The notes: generated by a model from the letters alone, not told the origin. A stretch of 64,000 bases of DNA from Paenibacillus sp. AN1007 (GCF_040702995.1 NZ_CP159992.1:6229001-6293000), one strand, 5' to 3'. Shown: positions 52,320 through 61,879, counted from the first letter of the stretch. Made by a program: numbers and translations.

Positions 52320-54043
52320 TGAAATTGTTTCGCATGCTTAAGCCATATCGAATCCCGATTTTTTTTATTTTGGCGCTTATATTTCTGCAAACGATGGCCG
52401 AGCTGTATCTGCCTACGTTAATGGCAGATATCGTGAACCTGGGTATCGTCAAAGGTGATGTACCTTATATCTGGAAAATCGGCGGTTTCATGCTGCTGAT
52501 TGCTATCGGTGGAACCGCATGTTCCATTATTGCAAGTTACCTGTCTTCCCGCACAGCGGGTGGATTCGCCAAGCAGCTGCGCAGCAGAGTGTTCCGGCAT
52601 GTCGAGAATTTCTCGCTGCAGGAATTCGACAAGCTGGGCACAGCCTCACTGATTACTCGTACAACGAACGATATTACACAGGTTCAGAACGTATTAACGA
52701 TGATGCTGCGCATGATGATAATGGCTCCGATGATGTGTATCGGGGGGATTTTCATGGCCGTTTCCCAGGATGCTAAGCTGTCCACCATCTTTCTGGTCGT
52801 GCTGCCCGTACTTGCGGGAGCCATCGCTTTGATTGGTTCCAAAGGATTCCCGCTGTTCAAGCAGATTCAGAAAAAGCTGGACCGGCTTAACCTCGTGCTT
52901 CGCGAACAGCTGACGGGTATCCGGGTTGTTCGTTCTTTTAACCGGGGCGAACATGAGCGTGTTCGCTTTAACGGGGCAAATACGGAATTAAGAGATGCAT
53001 CAATCAAGGTCAATGTCCTAATGGCTACAGTTATGCCTGTAATGATGGTGGTCATGAACTTTTCGATGATTGCGATTCTGTACTTCGGCGGTCTGCGCAT
53101 TGATAGCGGTCATATGAATATTGGTTCGCTGATTGCCTTTGTGCAGTATGCCATGCAGATCATGTTCTCACTGATTATGGTATCCATGATTTTTGTGATG
53201 ATTCCAAGAGCGTCAGCTTCGGCAGAACGGATAAATGAAGTGCTCGATATGCAGCCGGATCTGTCCGACCCTGCACAGCCTCGCACGATGAAATCCATGC
53301 AGGGAATGATCGAGTTTGATCATGTCACTTTCCGTTATCCGGGTGCAGAGAATGCTGCCTTATCCGATATTTCGTTCACGGCTCGTTCGGGTGAAACGAC
53401 AGCGATTATTGGCGGTACGGGCTCCGGTAAGACAACGCTGCTGAGCCTCATTCCGCGTTTCTATGATGTGACCGAGGGTAGTGTGCGTGTGAACGGAACG
53501 GATGTGCGGGAGCTTAGACAGGAAGAACTACGGTCCAAAATCGGGTTCGTCCCACAAAAAGCAGTCCTGTTTACTGGAACAATCGCAGAGAATATTCGCC
53601 ATGGTAAAGATGATGCAAGCATGGATGAAGTCATGCATGCAGCGCGTACAGCACAGGCAGAGAACTTTATCTCCGAGATGAAAGATGGTTATGACAGCCT
53701 GATTGCACAAGGCGGGAATAACGTATCCGGTGGACAAAAACAGCGGTTGTCCATTGCACGGGCACTGATTCGCCGTCCGGACATTTATATTTTCGATGAC
53801 AGTTTCTCGGCCCTTGATTTTAAAACGGATGCCAAACTGCGAGCTGCACTCAAATCGGAAACGACGGAAGCAGCGGTGCTGATCGTAGCTCAGCGTGTGA
53901 GCACGGTTATGGATGCGGATCGTATCCTCGTTATGGATGAAGGCCGAATTGTCGGGTCGGGAACACATAAAGAGCTGCTGGAGAACAATGAAGTGTACCG
54001 CGAGATTGTATCCTCCCAGCTGACTGAGGAGGAGATCGCATGA
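52316..54043 (+). CDS. ABC exporter subunit with degenerate ATPase site (YfiB-like)
   Basis: 575 aa half-transporter: six-helix membrane domain, then an ATPase with GGTGSGKTT, signature VSGGQ and Walker B IYIFDDSFSALD. The residue after the Walker B Asp is Asp instead of the catalytic Glu, a mark of the non-catalytic half of heterodimeric multidrug exporters. Starts in the MarR stop and its own stop overlaps the next gene (ATGA), so the three are translationally coupled. Confidence 0.88.
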   Translation: MMKLFRMLKPYRIPIFFILALIFLQTMAELYLPTLMADIVNLGIVKGDVPYIWKIGGFMLLIAIGGTACSIIASYLSSRTAGGFAKQLRSRVFRHVENFSLQEFDKLGTASLITRTTNDITQVQNVLTMMLRMMIMAPMMCIGGIFMAVSQDAKLSTIFLVVLPVLAGAIALIGSKGFPLFKQIQKKLDRLNLVLREQLTGIRVVRSFNRGEHERVRFNGANTELRDASIKVNVLMATVMPVMMVVMNFSMIAILYFGGLRIDSGHMNIGSLIAFVQYAMQIMFSLIMVSMIFVMIPRASASAERINEVLDMQPDLSDPAQPRTMKSMQGMIEFDHVTFRYPGAENAALSDISFTARSGETTAIIGGTGSGKTTLLSLIPRFYDVTEGSVRVNGTDVRELRQEELRSKIGFVPQKAVLFTGTIAENIRHGKDDASMDEVMHAARTAQAENFISEMKDGYDSLIAQGGNNVSGGQKQRLSIARALIRRPDIYIFDDSFSALDFKTDAKLRAALKSETTEAAVLIVAQRVSTVMDADRILVMDEGRIVGSGTHKELLENNEVYREIVSSQLTEEEIA

Positions 54044-55920
54044 GTGAACGTACAGCAGAACGCAAAGCAAGTGCTCCGCGCGGGCCGGGTCACCCTGGTG
54101 GGGGTATGGGCATGCGGCCTCCAGCAGAGAAAGCGAAGGATTTTAAAGGTACGCTGCGCCGCTTGATTAAGTATCTTCGGCCGCACAGTTCCCGTTTGAT
54201 CGGTGTCCTGATTGCTGCCATTTTAAGTACGGTGTTCGGCATTATTAGTCCAAAGGTTATGGCTGAGGGTACCGATATTCTTGCCCATGGCGCTATTGCT
54301 ATTATGCAGGGTGTGCAGGGGGCGGGAATTGATTTCCCTGCTTTGATGAGAGTATTGTACCTTCTGCTTGGATTGTATCTGTTCAGTGCAGCTTTTGCAT
54401 ATGTACAGCAATATCTGATGGCTGGTGTAGCCCAGCGGGTTGTCTATGATATGCGGGAGCAGGTCAGTGCCAAGGTTGGGCGTCTGCCGCTAAAATATTT
54501 TGACTCCCGTACGCATGGTGAGACGCTTAGCCGTGCAACCAATGACGTGGACAATATCAGTAATACGCTGCAGCAGAGTTTGGCTCAGTTTATTACGTCA
54601 GTAGTAACGATTGTTGGTGTCATCATTATGATGCTGACGATTAGTCCGTGGATGACTCTTATCACGCTTCTGACCCTGCCGCTTAGTGTTGTGGTGGTTA
54701 TGCTGGTGGCTTCCCGTTCGCAGAAACATTTTGCTGGGCAGCAGAAATCGCTTGGTGAACTGAACGGTCACGTAGAAGAGATGTATACAGGCCACAAAGT
54801 GGTCAAAGCATTTGGACGTGAAGAACAATCCGTACAGCAGTTTGAGAAAGTGAATGAGGAGCTGTATGCATCGGGTTGGAAAGCACAGTTTATCTCAGGG
54901 ATTATTATGCCTCTAATGAACTTTGTCGGGAACTTGGGCTATGTGCTGATTTGCGTAGTCGGCGGGATTTTTGTTACACGTGGCTCGATCTCCATCGGGG
55001 ATATCTTGGCCTTCACGCAGTATTCACGTCAATTCACACAGCCTATTAATCAGATTGCTAACATCTCCAATATTATTCAGTCGACAATTGCCTCGGCAGA
55101 GCGGGTATTCGAGCTGCTGGATGAGGAAGAGGAAGTTCCGGAGTCGAAACAACCTGCGGTGCTGCGTCACCCGGCAGGTGCAGTTGCTTTTGAAGCAGTA
55201 GATTTTGGTTATAAGGAAAATGAACTGCTCATTCACAATATGAATATTGACGTCGCACCAGGGCAGACCGTCGCAATTGTCGGTCCGACAGGTGCTGGTA
55301 AAACGACGTTGATTAACCTGCTGATGCGGTTCTACGAACTTCAGCGCGGCCGGATTACCATTGACGGCATTGATATTAAGGACATGTCACGTGGTAATCT
55401 GCGCGGTATGTTTGGTATGGTGCTTCAGGATACGTGGTTGTTTAACGGTACAATTCGGGATAATATCGCTTATGGACGGGAAGGTGCATCGGAAGAAGAG
55501 GTGGTCAAGGCTGCTGCGGCTGCCCATGCTGATCATTTCATTCGTACACTGCCGGATGGCTACGATACGGTGCTGAACGAAGAGGCGTCCAATATCTCAC
55601 AAGGCCAGAAGCAGCTGCTGACGATTGCGAGAGCGATTCTAGCGAACCCGTCTATCCTCATTTTGGATGAAGCAACCAGCAGTGTGGATACGCGAACCGA
55701 GGTCTTTATCCAGAAAGCGATGAATGAACTGATGAAAAACCGTACGAGTTTTGTCATTGCCCACCGTCTGTCCACCATTCGCGGCGCCGATCTGATCCTT
55801 GTGATGGATCACGGTAACGTGATTGAGCAGGGCAGCCATGATGAGCTGATGGCAAAGCAGGGCTTCTATGCCGATCTGTACAACAGCCAGTTTTCAGAGC
55901 GGCAGCCGCAGGCGATCTAA
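54040..55920 (+). CDS. ABC exporter subunit with canonical ATPase site (YfiC-like)
   Basis: 626 aa half-transporter with a Gly/Pro/Met-rich N-terminal extension (RGPGHPGGGMGMRPP), a six-helix membrane domain and an ATPase: GPTGAGKTT, Walker B ILILDEATSSVD with the catalytic Glu, and the variant signature ISQGQ. It pairs with the preceding subunit to form a heterodimeric exporter, probably of drugs or toxic metabolites, under the MarR protein. Confidence 0.88.
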   Translation: MSERTAERKASAPRGPGHPGGGMGMRPPAEKAKDFKGTLRRLIKYLRPHSSRLIGVLIAAILSTVFGIISPKVMAEGTDILAHGAIAIMQGVQGAGIDFPALMRVLYLLLGLYLFSAAFAYVQQYLMAGVAQRVVYDMREQVSAKVGRLPLKYFDSRTHGETLSRATNDVDNISNTLQQSLAQFITSVVTIVGVIIMMLTISPWMTLITLLTLPLSVVVVMLVASRSQKHFAGQQKSLGELNGHVEEMYTGHKVVKAFGREEQSVQQFEKVNEELYASGWKAQFISGIIMPLMNFVGNLGYVLICVVGGIFVTRGSISIGDILAFTQYSRQFTQPINQIANISNIIQSTIASAERVFELLDEEEEVPESKQPAVLRHPAGAVAFEAVDFGYKENELLIHNMNIDVAPGQTVAIVGPTGAGKTTLINLLMRFYELQRGRITIDGIDIKDMSRGNLRGMFGMVLQDTWLFNGTIRDNIAYGREGASEEEVVKAAAAAHADHFIRTLPDGYDTVLNEEASNISQGQKQLLTIARAILANPSILILDEATSSVDTRTEVFIQKAMNELMKNRTSFVIAHRLSTIRGADLILVMDHGNVIEQGSHDELMAKQGFYADLYNSQFSERQPQAI

Positions 55921-55977
55921 GGGTAATATTTAGTCATGTTTATAAAGTAGAAGTGTCTAAAACAATCATAGTTCTCA

Positions 55978-56014
55978 AACTGACGTCGGTACAGTTACTG
56001 GCGTCGGTTTTTTT
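55978..56014 (+). terminator. Terminator after the ABC exporter operon
   Basis: AACTGACGTC pairs with GGCGTCGGTT, including G-T pairs, followed by five more Ts. Confidence 0.85.
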
Positions 56015-56275
56015 ATTTCGTTGTGCTGGGAGGAACCTGCGAAACAATTCACACAGTTTATTAATATCACTGACCTTCTTTGTCTTCTCCTTTCTTCTTA
56101 CAAATCCTTATTCTTGGGTAATTATCCCCTTTTTATATCCCTCCAAGTACACCTTGAAAGTGTGTCCTATCCTTTCGTCACCATAAAGTCAACTTCCTAG
56201 AATTTCACCTGTGCTGCAAGTGTGGGAGATTACGTTTACTATGTACTACAAAATAATGAATTTATACATCAAGGG

Positions 56276-56304
56276 TTGACTTAAATGTATTCATATGGAA
56301 GAAT
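56276..56304 (+). promoter_or_regulatory. Possible promoter of the peptide gene cluster
   Basis: TTGACT, 17 bases, AAGAAT (four of six in the -10 box), about 55 bases before the precursor start. The upstream gap from 56015 shows no gene. Confidence 0.4.
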
Positions 56305-56358
56305 ATATTTATGGAATTTTACTTCCAAATTATATCATAAAAGGAAGGAGGGATTTGC

Positions 56359-56508
56359 ATGTCAAAGTTGGTACTGGAAGATTTGATTGAGCATGTTACA
56401 ACAACTTCAGATTATGAGGCGAGCAGTGTAATAATCGGAGATGAACAAAGAGCAGCATCGCAATATCCACTGGTTACTACTCCACAAGAGGATATCGATA
56501 ACGTGTAA
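56359..56508 (+). CDS. Candidate RiPP precursor peptide, 49 aa
   Basis: A short gene with an excellent ribosome site (AAGGAAGGAGG). The product starts MSKLVLEDLIEHVTTTSDY, which looks like a helical leader, and ends in SSVIIGDEQRAASQYPLVTT then PQEDIDNV. It has no Cys and no Lys after residue 3, so it is not a lanthipeptide or sactipeptide substrate. It is first in a run of peptide-modifying genes and is separated from them by a hairpin, the usual RiPP design. The core boundary is not visible. Confidence 0.7.
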   Translation: MSKLVLEDLIEHVTTTSDYEASSVIIGDEQRAASQYPLVTTPQEDIDNV

Positions 56509-56517
56509 TACCTAACA

Positions 56518-56551
56518 AGAAGGGCAGCTGTTGCCCTTCTTTATTCAATTT
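56518..56551 (+). terminator. Attenuating hairpin after the precursor gene
   Basis: AGAAGGGCA-GCTGT-TGCCCTTCT followed by TTATTCAATTTTTT. It lies between the precursor and the modifying enzymes and would yield excess precursor mRNA. Confidence 0.75.
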
Positions 56552-56571
56552 TTTCTCATGAACTATAAGGA

Positions 56572-57672
56572 GTGAAAATAAAATATATGGTTAATCAATT
56601 TAAACGAATTGAGGAATTTTTTACGGATGGACCTTATGGAAAAGGAGAAGCTCTTAACTATAATTTTAACCAATTCAAAGATGGAATGATTAATACCTTT
56701 TCCAATTTATATAGATTGAATCTCAAAAATGAACCGAATTCGCTGACAGCATCAGGTCAAATTGCTATTTCTGGAACGTGTATTTTGTCTTCATCCTCTA
56801 ATGGAGGATATTCTTCACATGAGATTAAAAAGATGCTGGAACTTACTTATGAGGCATTAAGTTTACATACCATTAATGAAGTTAGATTAAAAGATTCCGA
56901 ATTAGTTTTGCTTGATTGTGAAGGGGTTGATTCATCTAACTTGATGTATCGTCTGTTGAGCAGCCGTTTCGAAGAAAATATGAGAGAGAGTGGGGTCTCG
57001 ATTCAACTTCTTGCTTCATGCATAGACGACAAGGTTAAGGAAAAGTTTCATTTGGCTATGAGATTACTTAGCGAAACCATTCCTGAGTTATCATCTGATA
57101 CGTTATCAATGATTACTGCTATTCTTCCTGTTACTAAGACTATAGATTCAGGTTTTACATTCACGACCCCACAACTTATTTATGTTGATCCAGAACTATT
57201 TAATAGTGAATTGGATTTAGCAGATGCCTTATTGCATGAAGCTTTGCACCACAAGCTTCTTACAATCCGCTTGACAAAACGTATGCTAAGACCGGGTTAC
57301 AACGACTTTGGGAGTTTCTCTGTACCAATTCCTTGGGGGGGAGAGAACTATCGAATGTTCCCTGTTGGAAGAGCAATAGCTGCTGCGCATGTGTATCTTC
57401 ATTTGTCATTTTTATTTGCTAAGATACTTTTTAATAGTGATAAGTATATTAAATTTGGATTAACACTAGGAGATATTGAACAGCGATTTCTGACTAGGTA
57501 TAAGCGTGCCAGCTATTTACTGGAAACATTGTCTATGTCCCATTATCGTCATGAACTTGGAGCAGATGGTATCGATTTTATTACATGGATGAATAATGGC
57601 TTCCGATTTATCAGCGATCTACCTAACGTGCATGAAATAATTAGCTCGAACAAAGTTCTTAACTATATATGA
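56572..57672 (+). CDS. HExxH-motif peptide-modifying enzyme
   Basis: 366 aa, soluble. LADALLHEALHHKLL (about residue 222) carries HExxH, and YRHELGADGIDF near residue 327 may give a further ligand. This matches the family annotated as HExxH-motif putative peptide modification proteins, some of which are now known as 2-oxoglutarate-dependent beta-hydroxylases of RiPPs rather than proteases. The start is GTG 56572 or ATG 56587; the ribosome site AAGGAG is very close to the first and 14 bases from the second. AT-rich codon use sets the cluster apart from its neighbours. Confidence 0.7.
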   Translation: MKIKYMVNQFKRIEEFFTDGPYGKGEALNYNFNQFKDGMINTFSNLYRLNLKNEPNSLTASGQIAISGTCILSSSSNGGYSSHEIKKMLELTYEALSLHTINEVRLKDSELVLLDCEGVDSSNLMYRLLSSRFEENMRESGVSIQLLASCIDDKVKEKFHLAMRLLSETIPELSSDTLSMITAILPVTKTIDSGFTFTTPQLIYVDPELFNSELDLADALLHEALHHKLLTIRLTKRMLRPGYNDFGSFSVPIPWGGENYRMFPVGRAIAAAHVYLHLSFLFAKILFNSDKYIKFGLTLGDIEQRFLTRYKRASYLLETLSMSHYRHELGADGIDFITWMNNGFRFISDLPNVHEIISSNKVLNYI

Positions 57673-57694
57673 ATTTTGATAAGGAGTGATTTAT

Positions 57695-58612
57695 TTGATA
57701 TTTACACAAGCAGATCAAAGGCATGAAATCTTTGAGGAGCTTAAGAAGTATAGAGAGTTCTATCCTTTTCAACGTGCATTTGGCCAGGTTGAGAATATTA
57801 CAATTCACAATGATCTATATAGTGGAGTTTGGTGTGAGTATTCAGCTGATCTAGTAGAAGGAGTAGTGTGGGATCTTGAATTGGTAGAGGTAGGTCTATC
57901 TAAATTAAATATATCTAAGGAAACAGATGTTTTGGTCGACTTATGTTGTGGGGAAGGAAGGTTGGCTCGTCACTTAGCAAATAAGTCCTATCGTTTGAAA
58001 GGAATAGATTATTCTGCTGATCAGATTAACAGAGCAAGACTTCTTGACTCGGACAACATTGTCGGTGAGGATTCATGGGTTGTTTCGGATCTATTAGATA
58101 AACAATCTGTAAAATCTTTTAGCTCTATGTGGGATTCGGTAATAGCTGTGACATCGGCCGCATCTGTCAACTGCTTTACTTCACATGACCAATTGAGTTC
58201 GTTTTTATATAACATCAGAACATGTTTAGGGAAGAATGGACCTCGTTTTTTATTACTGCCAGTATTTGATGATGAGGCGGTCTCTAATTTTGAAAAAACT
58301 TTTAAAGGAAACATCCTTTGTCATCCATTTAAATCACAAACTAATAAGGACATGCTTGCATGGATTAGTTTGCTTTATGATAAGGAATCGAAATTGCTGA
58401 TGCAGCCATCCATAACAGCGCTCACCGATTCTGAGGGAGAGTTGAAATATGAATTTGTATTTTCAAAAGATAGGATCTGGACAACTACAGAAGTAGCAGG
58501 AATTGCGGCTGATGTTGGATGGACCAAAGAGTTTATCTTACCGAGTAATGTCGTTAGTGGAGGGGCTGATCAATGGCCTTTTGCATTGCTGGTTCTAAAA
58601 AATGAATTTTGA
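57695..58612 (+). CDS. Class I SAM-dependent methyltransferase
   Basis: About 305 aa. VDLCCGEGRLARHLANKSY (about residue 80) is the SAM-binding motif I, followed by LKGIDYSADQINRAR. The start is TTG at 57695, eight bases after AAGGAG; a GTG nine bases earlier overlaps that site. In this cluster it is the natural candidate for methylating the precursor (O- or N-methyl, or a carboxylate), but small-molecule activity is not excluded. Confidence 0.75.
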   Translation: MIFTQADQRHEIFEELKKYREFYPFQRAFGQVENITIHNDLYSGVWCEYSADLVEGVVWDLELVEVGLSKLNISKETDVLVDLCCGEGRLARHLANKSYRLKGIDYSADQINRARLLDSDNIVGEDSWVVSDLLDKQSVKSFSSMWDSVIAVTSAASVNCFTSHDQLSSFLYNIRTCLGKNGPRFLLLPVFDDEAVSNFEKTFKGNILCHPFKSQTNKDMLAWISLLYDKESKLLMQPSITALTDSEGELKYEFVFSKDRIWTTTEVAGIAADVGWTKEFILPSNVVSGGADQWPFALLVLKNEF

Positions 58613-58648
58613 CTCGTTGACTCGTATAGATATTAAGGAGTTGAAGAA

Positions 58649-58948
58649 ATGGACAATCTTTTTGTTTCTATTGCAAAAGGTGTGGAAGTCAAATCTTTGT
58701 ATGATGGTAAATCAGCATTTGTTTTTAAAGAAGCACCCATAAGTGTCTCATTAATTGGTTCTCTGCCATTGGCTGTTTTCACATTTATTGATCGTGAGAA
58801 GAGATGCACAATTGAACATATCCGAACTTCTTTAATGAAGATGGCAAAATTAGATAATGTTCAAAAGAAATTACAATTTGACAATGCAATTTTATGTGCT
58901 ATCGGACAGCTTCAGGAGCAGAAAATACTCTCAGTATCAAGTGTGTAA
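58649..58948 (+). CDS. Small PqqD/RRE-like protein
   Basis: 99 aa. The pattern of a short beta region (SAFVFKEAPISVSLIG) followed by three helices (CTIEHIRTSLMKMAKLD; FDNAILCAIGQLQEQKIL) is what PqqD-type RiPP recognition elements look like: they bind leader peptides and present them to enzymes. Similarity is structural in style, not proven. AAGGAG precedes the ATG. It lies between the methyltransferase and the JmjC-type gene. Confidence 0.45.
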   Translation: MDNLFVSIAKGVEVKSLYDGKSAFVFKEAPISVSLIGSLPLAVFTFIDREKRCTIEHIRTSLMKMAKLDNVQKKLQFDNAILCAIGQLQEQKILSVSSV

Positions 58949-58970
58949 CCGATCTTAAGGAGGGGTTAAT

Positions 58971-59900
58971 TTGGATTATACAGGTAAAATTACGGATGTA
59001 TTAAAGGATATTTCACAAGAAGCGTGGGCGAAGTACCCTGTTATAATTACTGACAATATGGAAGAAGGCTGGGGAGAAGAGCTGTTCGGCCAAGAGGCGT
59101 TAAAAAGTATTTTTACTGATGCTCGGATTCCAGAAGGTTGTTTTCGTATTGTAAAAGAAGGCACCTTATTGGCTCATAAACATTATTCTAGACCTGTACT
59201 TGTGGGTGAAACCATTGTTTCACGTGTGTTGGACGGTTCGAAGGCTGTAAAAGCGCTAAATGAGGGGAATTCGGTTATACTTTCAGCCTTAGAGGAGTAT
59301 TGGAAGCCTATTAGAACACTATGCAGTACCTTGGGAAAAAGATTAGGAACAAAATGTGCTGCTTTTGCTGTTATAACGCCGCCTGGGCGAACAGGGTTTG
59401 TTCCTCATATTGATAGAACGGAGCAGTTGGTGATTCAATGCAGCGGAGATAAAAACTGGAGGGTATTTGATGTACAGACACGTGGAAAAGGAGGAGTACC
59501 CGTTAACCTGGAGGATTTGGGGGTTCCTGCATTGGAAACGCTATTAAAAGAGGGACAGATGCTGTATCTTCCTCAAGGTGCACCCCATATGGCATCTTCG
59601 TCAGAATCACTTAGCATTCATATTACACTTACTTTTGAACCGGTAACTATGGGACAATGGATTGATGCAGCCGTAAAAGAGATTATAAGTGAAGACGATG
59701 ATTTAGTTAAAGATTTAAAACCCTTTTGGTTTGAAGATGAAGAATATCAGTTACAGCTGCTGAAGGCAAAGTGTGAGTCGATTGCTTCTAAAATTGCTCA
59801 TAGAGCTGAAGTAAAAGCGAAAGAGCTGATGTTGAAAAATAAAATTAATACAAATAATGATAGTTATAACACCATAAGTTCTACAGTGGGTGGGAGGTAA
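58971..59900 (+). CDS. JmjC/cupin-type 2-oxoglutarate oxygenase
   Basis: 309 aa. The double-stranded beta-helix iron site is visible: GFVPHIDRTEQLVIQ (His-x-Asp, about residue 146) and LYLPQGAPHMA (distal His, about 206), with IHITLTF following. This fits the YcfD/NO66-like or asparaginyl-hydroxylase-like branch that hydroxylates protein side chains. The start is TTG after AAGGAGG. A second putative oxygenase in the cluster suggests a doubly hydroxylated peptide. The C-terminal tail of about 60 residues is charged and Asn-rich. Confidence 0.75.
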   Translation: MDYTGKITDVLKDISQEAWAKYPVIITDNMEEGWGEELFGQEALKSIFTDARIPEGCFRIVKEGTLLAHKHYSRPVLVGETIVSRVLDGSKAVKALNEGNSVILSALEEYWKPIRTLCSTLGKRLGTKCAAFAVITPPGRTGFVPHIDRTEQLVIQCSGDKNWRVFDVQTRGKGGVPVNLEDLGVPALETLLKEGQMLYLPQGAPHMASSSESLSIHITLTFEPVTMGQWIDAAVKEIISEDDDLVKDLKPFWFEDEEYQLQLLKAKCESIASKIAHRAEVKAKELMLKNKINTNNDSYNTISSTVGGR

Positions 59901-59902
59901 AA

Positions 59903-61147
59903 GTGAAGGAAGTTTTTAATATTTTAAGAAAAGAGGTACGTTATCAGAGGCTTGTGACGGCCAATTTTGTTAGTGGAATTGGGGATTGGTTTAGTAGTGT
60001 TGCTATTTTAAGTTTACTTCTTCAAATTACAGGTACAGGTCTGGCAGTAGGCATTACGCTTGCAGCAAGGACGTTACCTTTTTTGTTTATGGGTCCTATA
60101 GGTGGAATTCTAGCGGACAAGATGAATAAAAAAGTTATTCTTATGATTTCAGACTTTGCTCGTATATTTCTGGCTCTTTCACTTTTATTTGTAAATTCAT
60201 CTGATACCATTTGGATTGCTTATGTAGTCACTGTTGGACTGGTTGTTTTTTCTGCATTGTCCTCACCAGCAAGACAGTCATTAATTCCACAAATAGTTAG
60301 TAAAGAAAACTTGACGACTGCGAATGCGGTTGATCAGTCACTGAATGGAATTAACATGACTCTTGGTGCTGTTTTCGGGGGGGTAATCAGTGCTGTGCTG
60401 GGACATGAGTTAGCCTTTGTAATTAACACTCTGACTTTCCTCATATCGGGATTAATTATTTCTACCATGTCTTATGACAGAAAGAGTGTTGATATACCGG
60501 CCAGTAATGAATATCAAGATACAGTGGGAAATCCCGAGCAAGAAACAACCTTGTGGAAAGAATTTAGAAGATCACTTATGCTGAAGGTTATTGCTCTTCA
60601 AGCTATATTTTGGCCAATAGGTGGAGGAGCTATCAATATCCTTATAAGTGTTTACGGTTATCAAGTGTATCAGGAGGGAAATACAGGAGTAGGGATCTTA
60701 TATGGTGCTTTGGGTTTTGGATTTCTAATCAGCGGATTCATAGCTAGTTACTTTAGAAAATGGATGATTCAAGTAGTGATATTATCATCCGTAATTGAAG
60801 GGTTATCTCATGCATTAATGAGTCAATCTTCCAATCTTTGGATCGGAGCTGCCTTAATCTCAATTGCTACACTTGGGGCAGGCATTGGGAATGCTTCATA
60901 CACGACTCTTATCATGAGAACAGTACCTGAGCAGGTGTTGGGAAGAGCATTTGCTCTAAGCGAAACAACTTCCAACGTTATGATGGCTTTATCTATGGTT
61001 GGAACTGGTGTATTACTGAAATATTTCCCTGCCCAACAGGTAGGATTTTGGGCGGGAATTTTGATTATACTATCTGCATTGACGGCTTTACCTCTTTTAA
61101 AATTAAGAAGCAGTGATATGGTCAATCTTAATACAGTTAGCCAGTAG
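59903..61147 (+). CDS. MFS exporter
   Basis: 414 aa with about 12 membrane segments and the MFS loop GGILADKMNKKVIL between helices 2 and 3. It is of the macrolide-efflux (MefA-like) DHA3 type. The GTG start follows GGGAGG two bases after the previous stop, so it belongs to the peptide cluster. Likely role: export of, and self-protection from, the modified product. A strong terminator ends the unit. Confidence 0.85.
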   Translation: MKEVFNILRKEVRYQRLVTANFVSGIGDWFSSVAILSLLLQITGTGLAVGITLAARTLPFLFMGPIGGILADKMNKKVILMISDFARIFLALSLLFVNSSDTIWIAYVVTVGLVVFSALSSPARQSLIPQIVSKENLTTANAVDQSLNGINMTLGAVFGGVISAVLGHELAFVINTLTFLISGLIISTMSYDRKSVDIPASNEYQDTVGNPEQETTLWKEFRRSLMLKVIALQAIFWPIGGGAINILISVYGYQVYQEGNTGVGILYGALGFGFLISGFIASYFRKWMIQVVILSSVIEGLSHALMSQSSNLWIGAALISIATLGAGIGNASYTTLIMRTVPEQVLGRAFALSETTSNVMMALSMVGTGVLLKYFPAQQVGFWAGILIILSALTALPLLKLRSSDMVNLNTVSQ

Positions 61148-61168
61148 CTCTGTCTACAGTTAGAAAAT

Positions 61169-61221
61169 AACATTTAAACGGGACGAACGGCATTTTGGCC
61201 TCTTCTGCCCGTTTAAATGTT
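61169..61221. terminator. Bidirectional terminator closing the peptide cluster
   Basis: A perfect 14-bp stem, AACATTTAAACGGG with CCCGTTTAAATGTT. Confidence 0.85.
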
Positions 61222-61243
61222 ACACATTAGAACCAGACGGTAT

Positions 61244-61879
61244 TTACAGCATCGTATCCTCAGATTTATCCTCAGATTTATCTTCAGTCTTACCTGCAGA
61301 TTCATCCTCAAGCTCCATTTTATCCTGAGACTTCTCTTTCAATTGATCCATGGAATCAAGTTTGAAATCCGCATTTTCCAGTACTGCCTGAGCTGGTTCG
61401 CCTGGCAGCCCATCACGCTGCTCAATCATTCGTTTGACCACCTCATAACAGTCATCAATGTGTTTGCTGCCGACATACCGCATGGCGGTGAAGCTGAGGG
61501 CTGCGGCAAGGCCTTGGCCCGCAAACGGTACAAATTTGGCAACCGATTTGGCTGCAACGCGCACACCCACTCGTTTGAGCACCTGTACGACCAATTCCTT
61601 CGTGACCATACGGCCGATGATTTTACTTCCGATCGACATGACAAATCCGTAGATCATAGACTTGGTCTCAGGGTCCATACCGTCGAGCTGTTTCTGCGAC
61701 AATCCAAATTTATTGTTAATCGCAGGTAAAAGCTGCATCAGCATGCCCACGTCAGCTAAGACGTCTGTACCGGGAAGGGGCACAAGGGTGGACCCGGCTG
61801 AAGCAGTGGCTCTTTTGCGAACCATGGTACGGCATTCTTTGCGGACTTGTTCTAATTGTTCCAATGTCGCTGGAATCAT
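61244..61879 (-). CDS. DUF697-like protein
   Basis: About 211 aa. The Gly/Leu-rich part ASAGSTLVPLPGTDVLADVG and MLMQLLPAINNKFGLS, then SKIIGRMVTKELVVQ and FVPFAGQGLAAALSF, fits the DUF697/YcjF-type membrane-associated helical domain, often found on small GTPases; here no GTPase part exists. The C-terminus is acidic and repetitive (KSEDKSEDKSEDT). ATG 61879 follows GGAGG at eight bases. Confidence 0.7.
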   Translation of the reverse strand: MIPATLEQLEQVRKECRTMVRKRATASAGSTLVPLPGTDVLADVGMLMQLLPAINNKFGLSQKQLDGMDPETKSMIYGFVMSIGSKIIGRMVTKELVVQVLKRVGVRVAAKSVAKFVPFAGQGLAAALSFTAMRYVGSKHIDDCYEVVKRMIEQRDGLPGEPAQAVLENADFKLDSMDQLKEKSQDKMELEDESAGKTEDKSEDKSEDTML

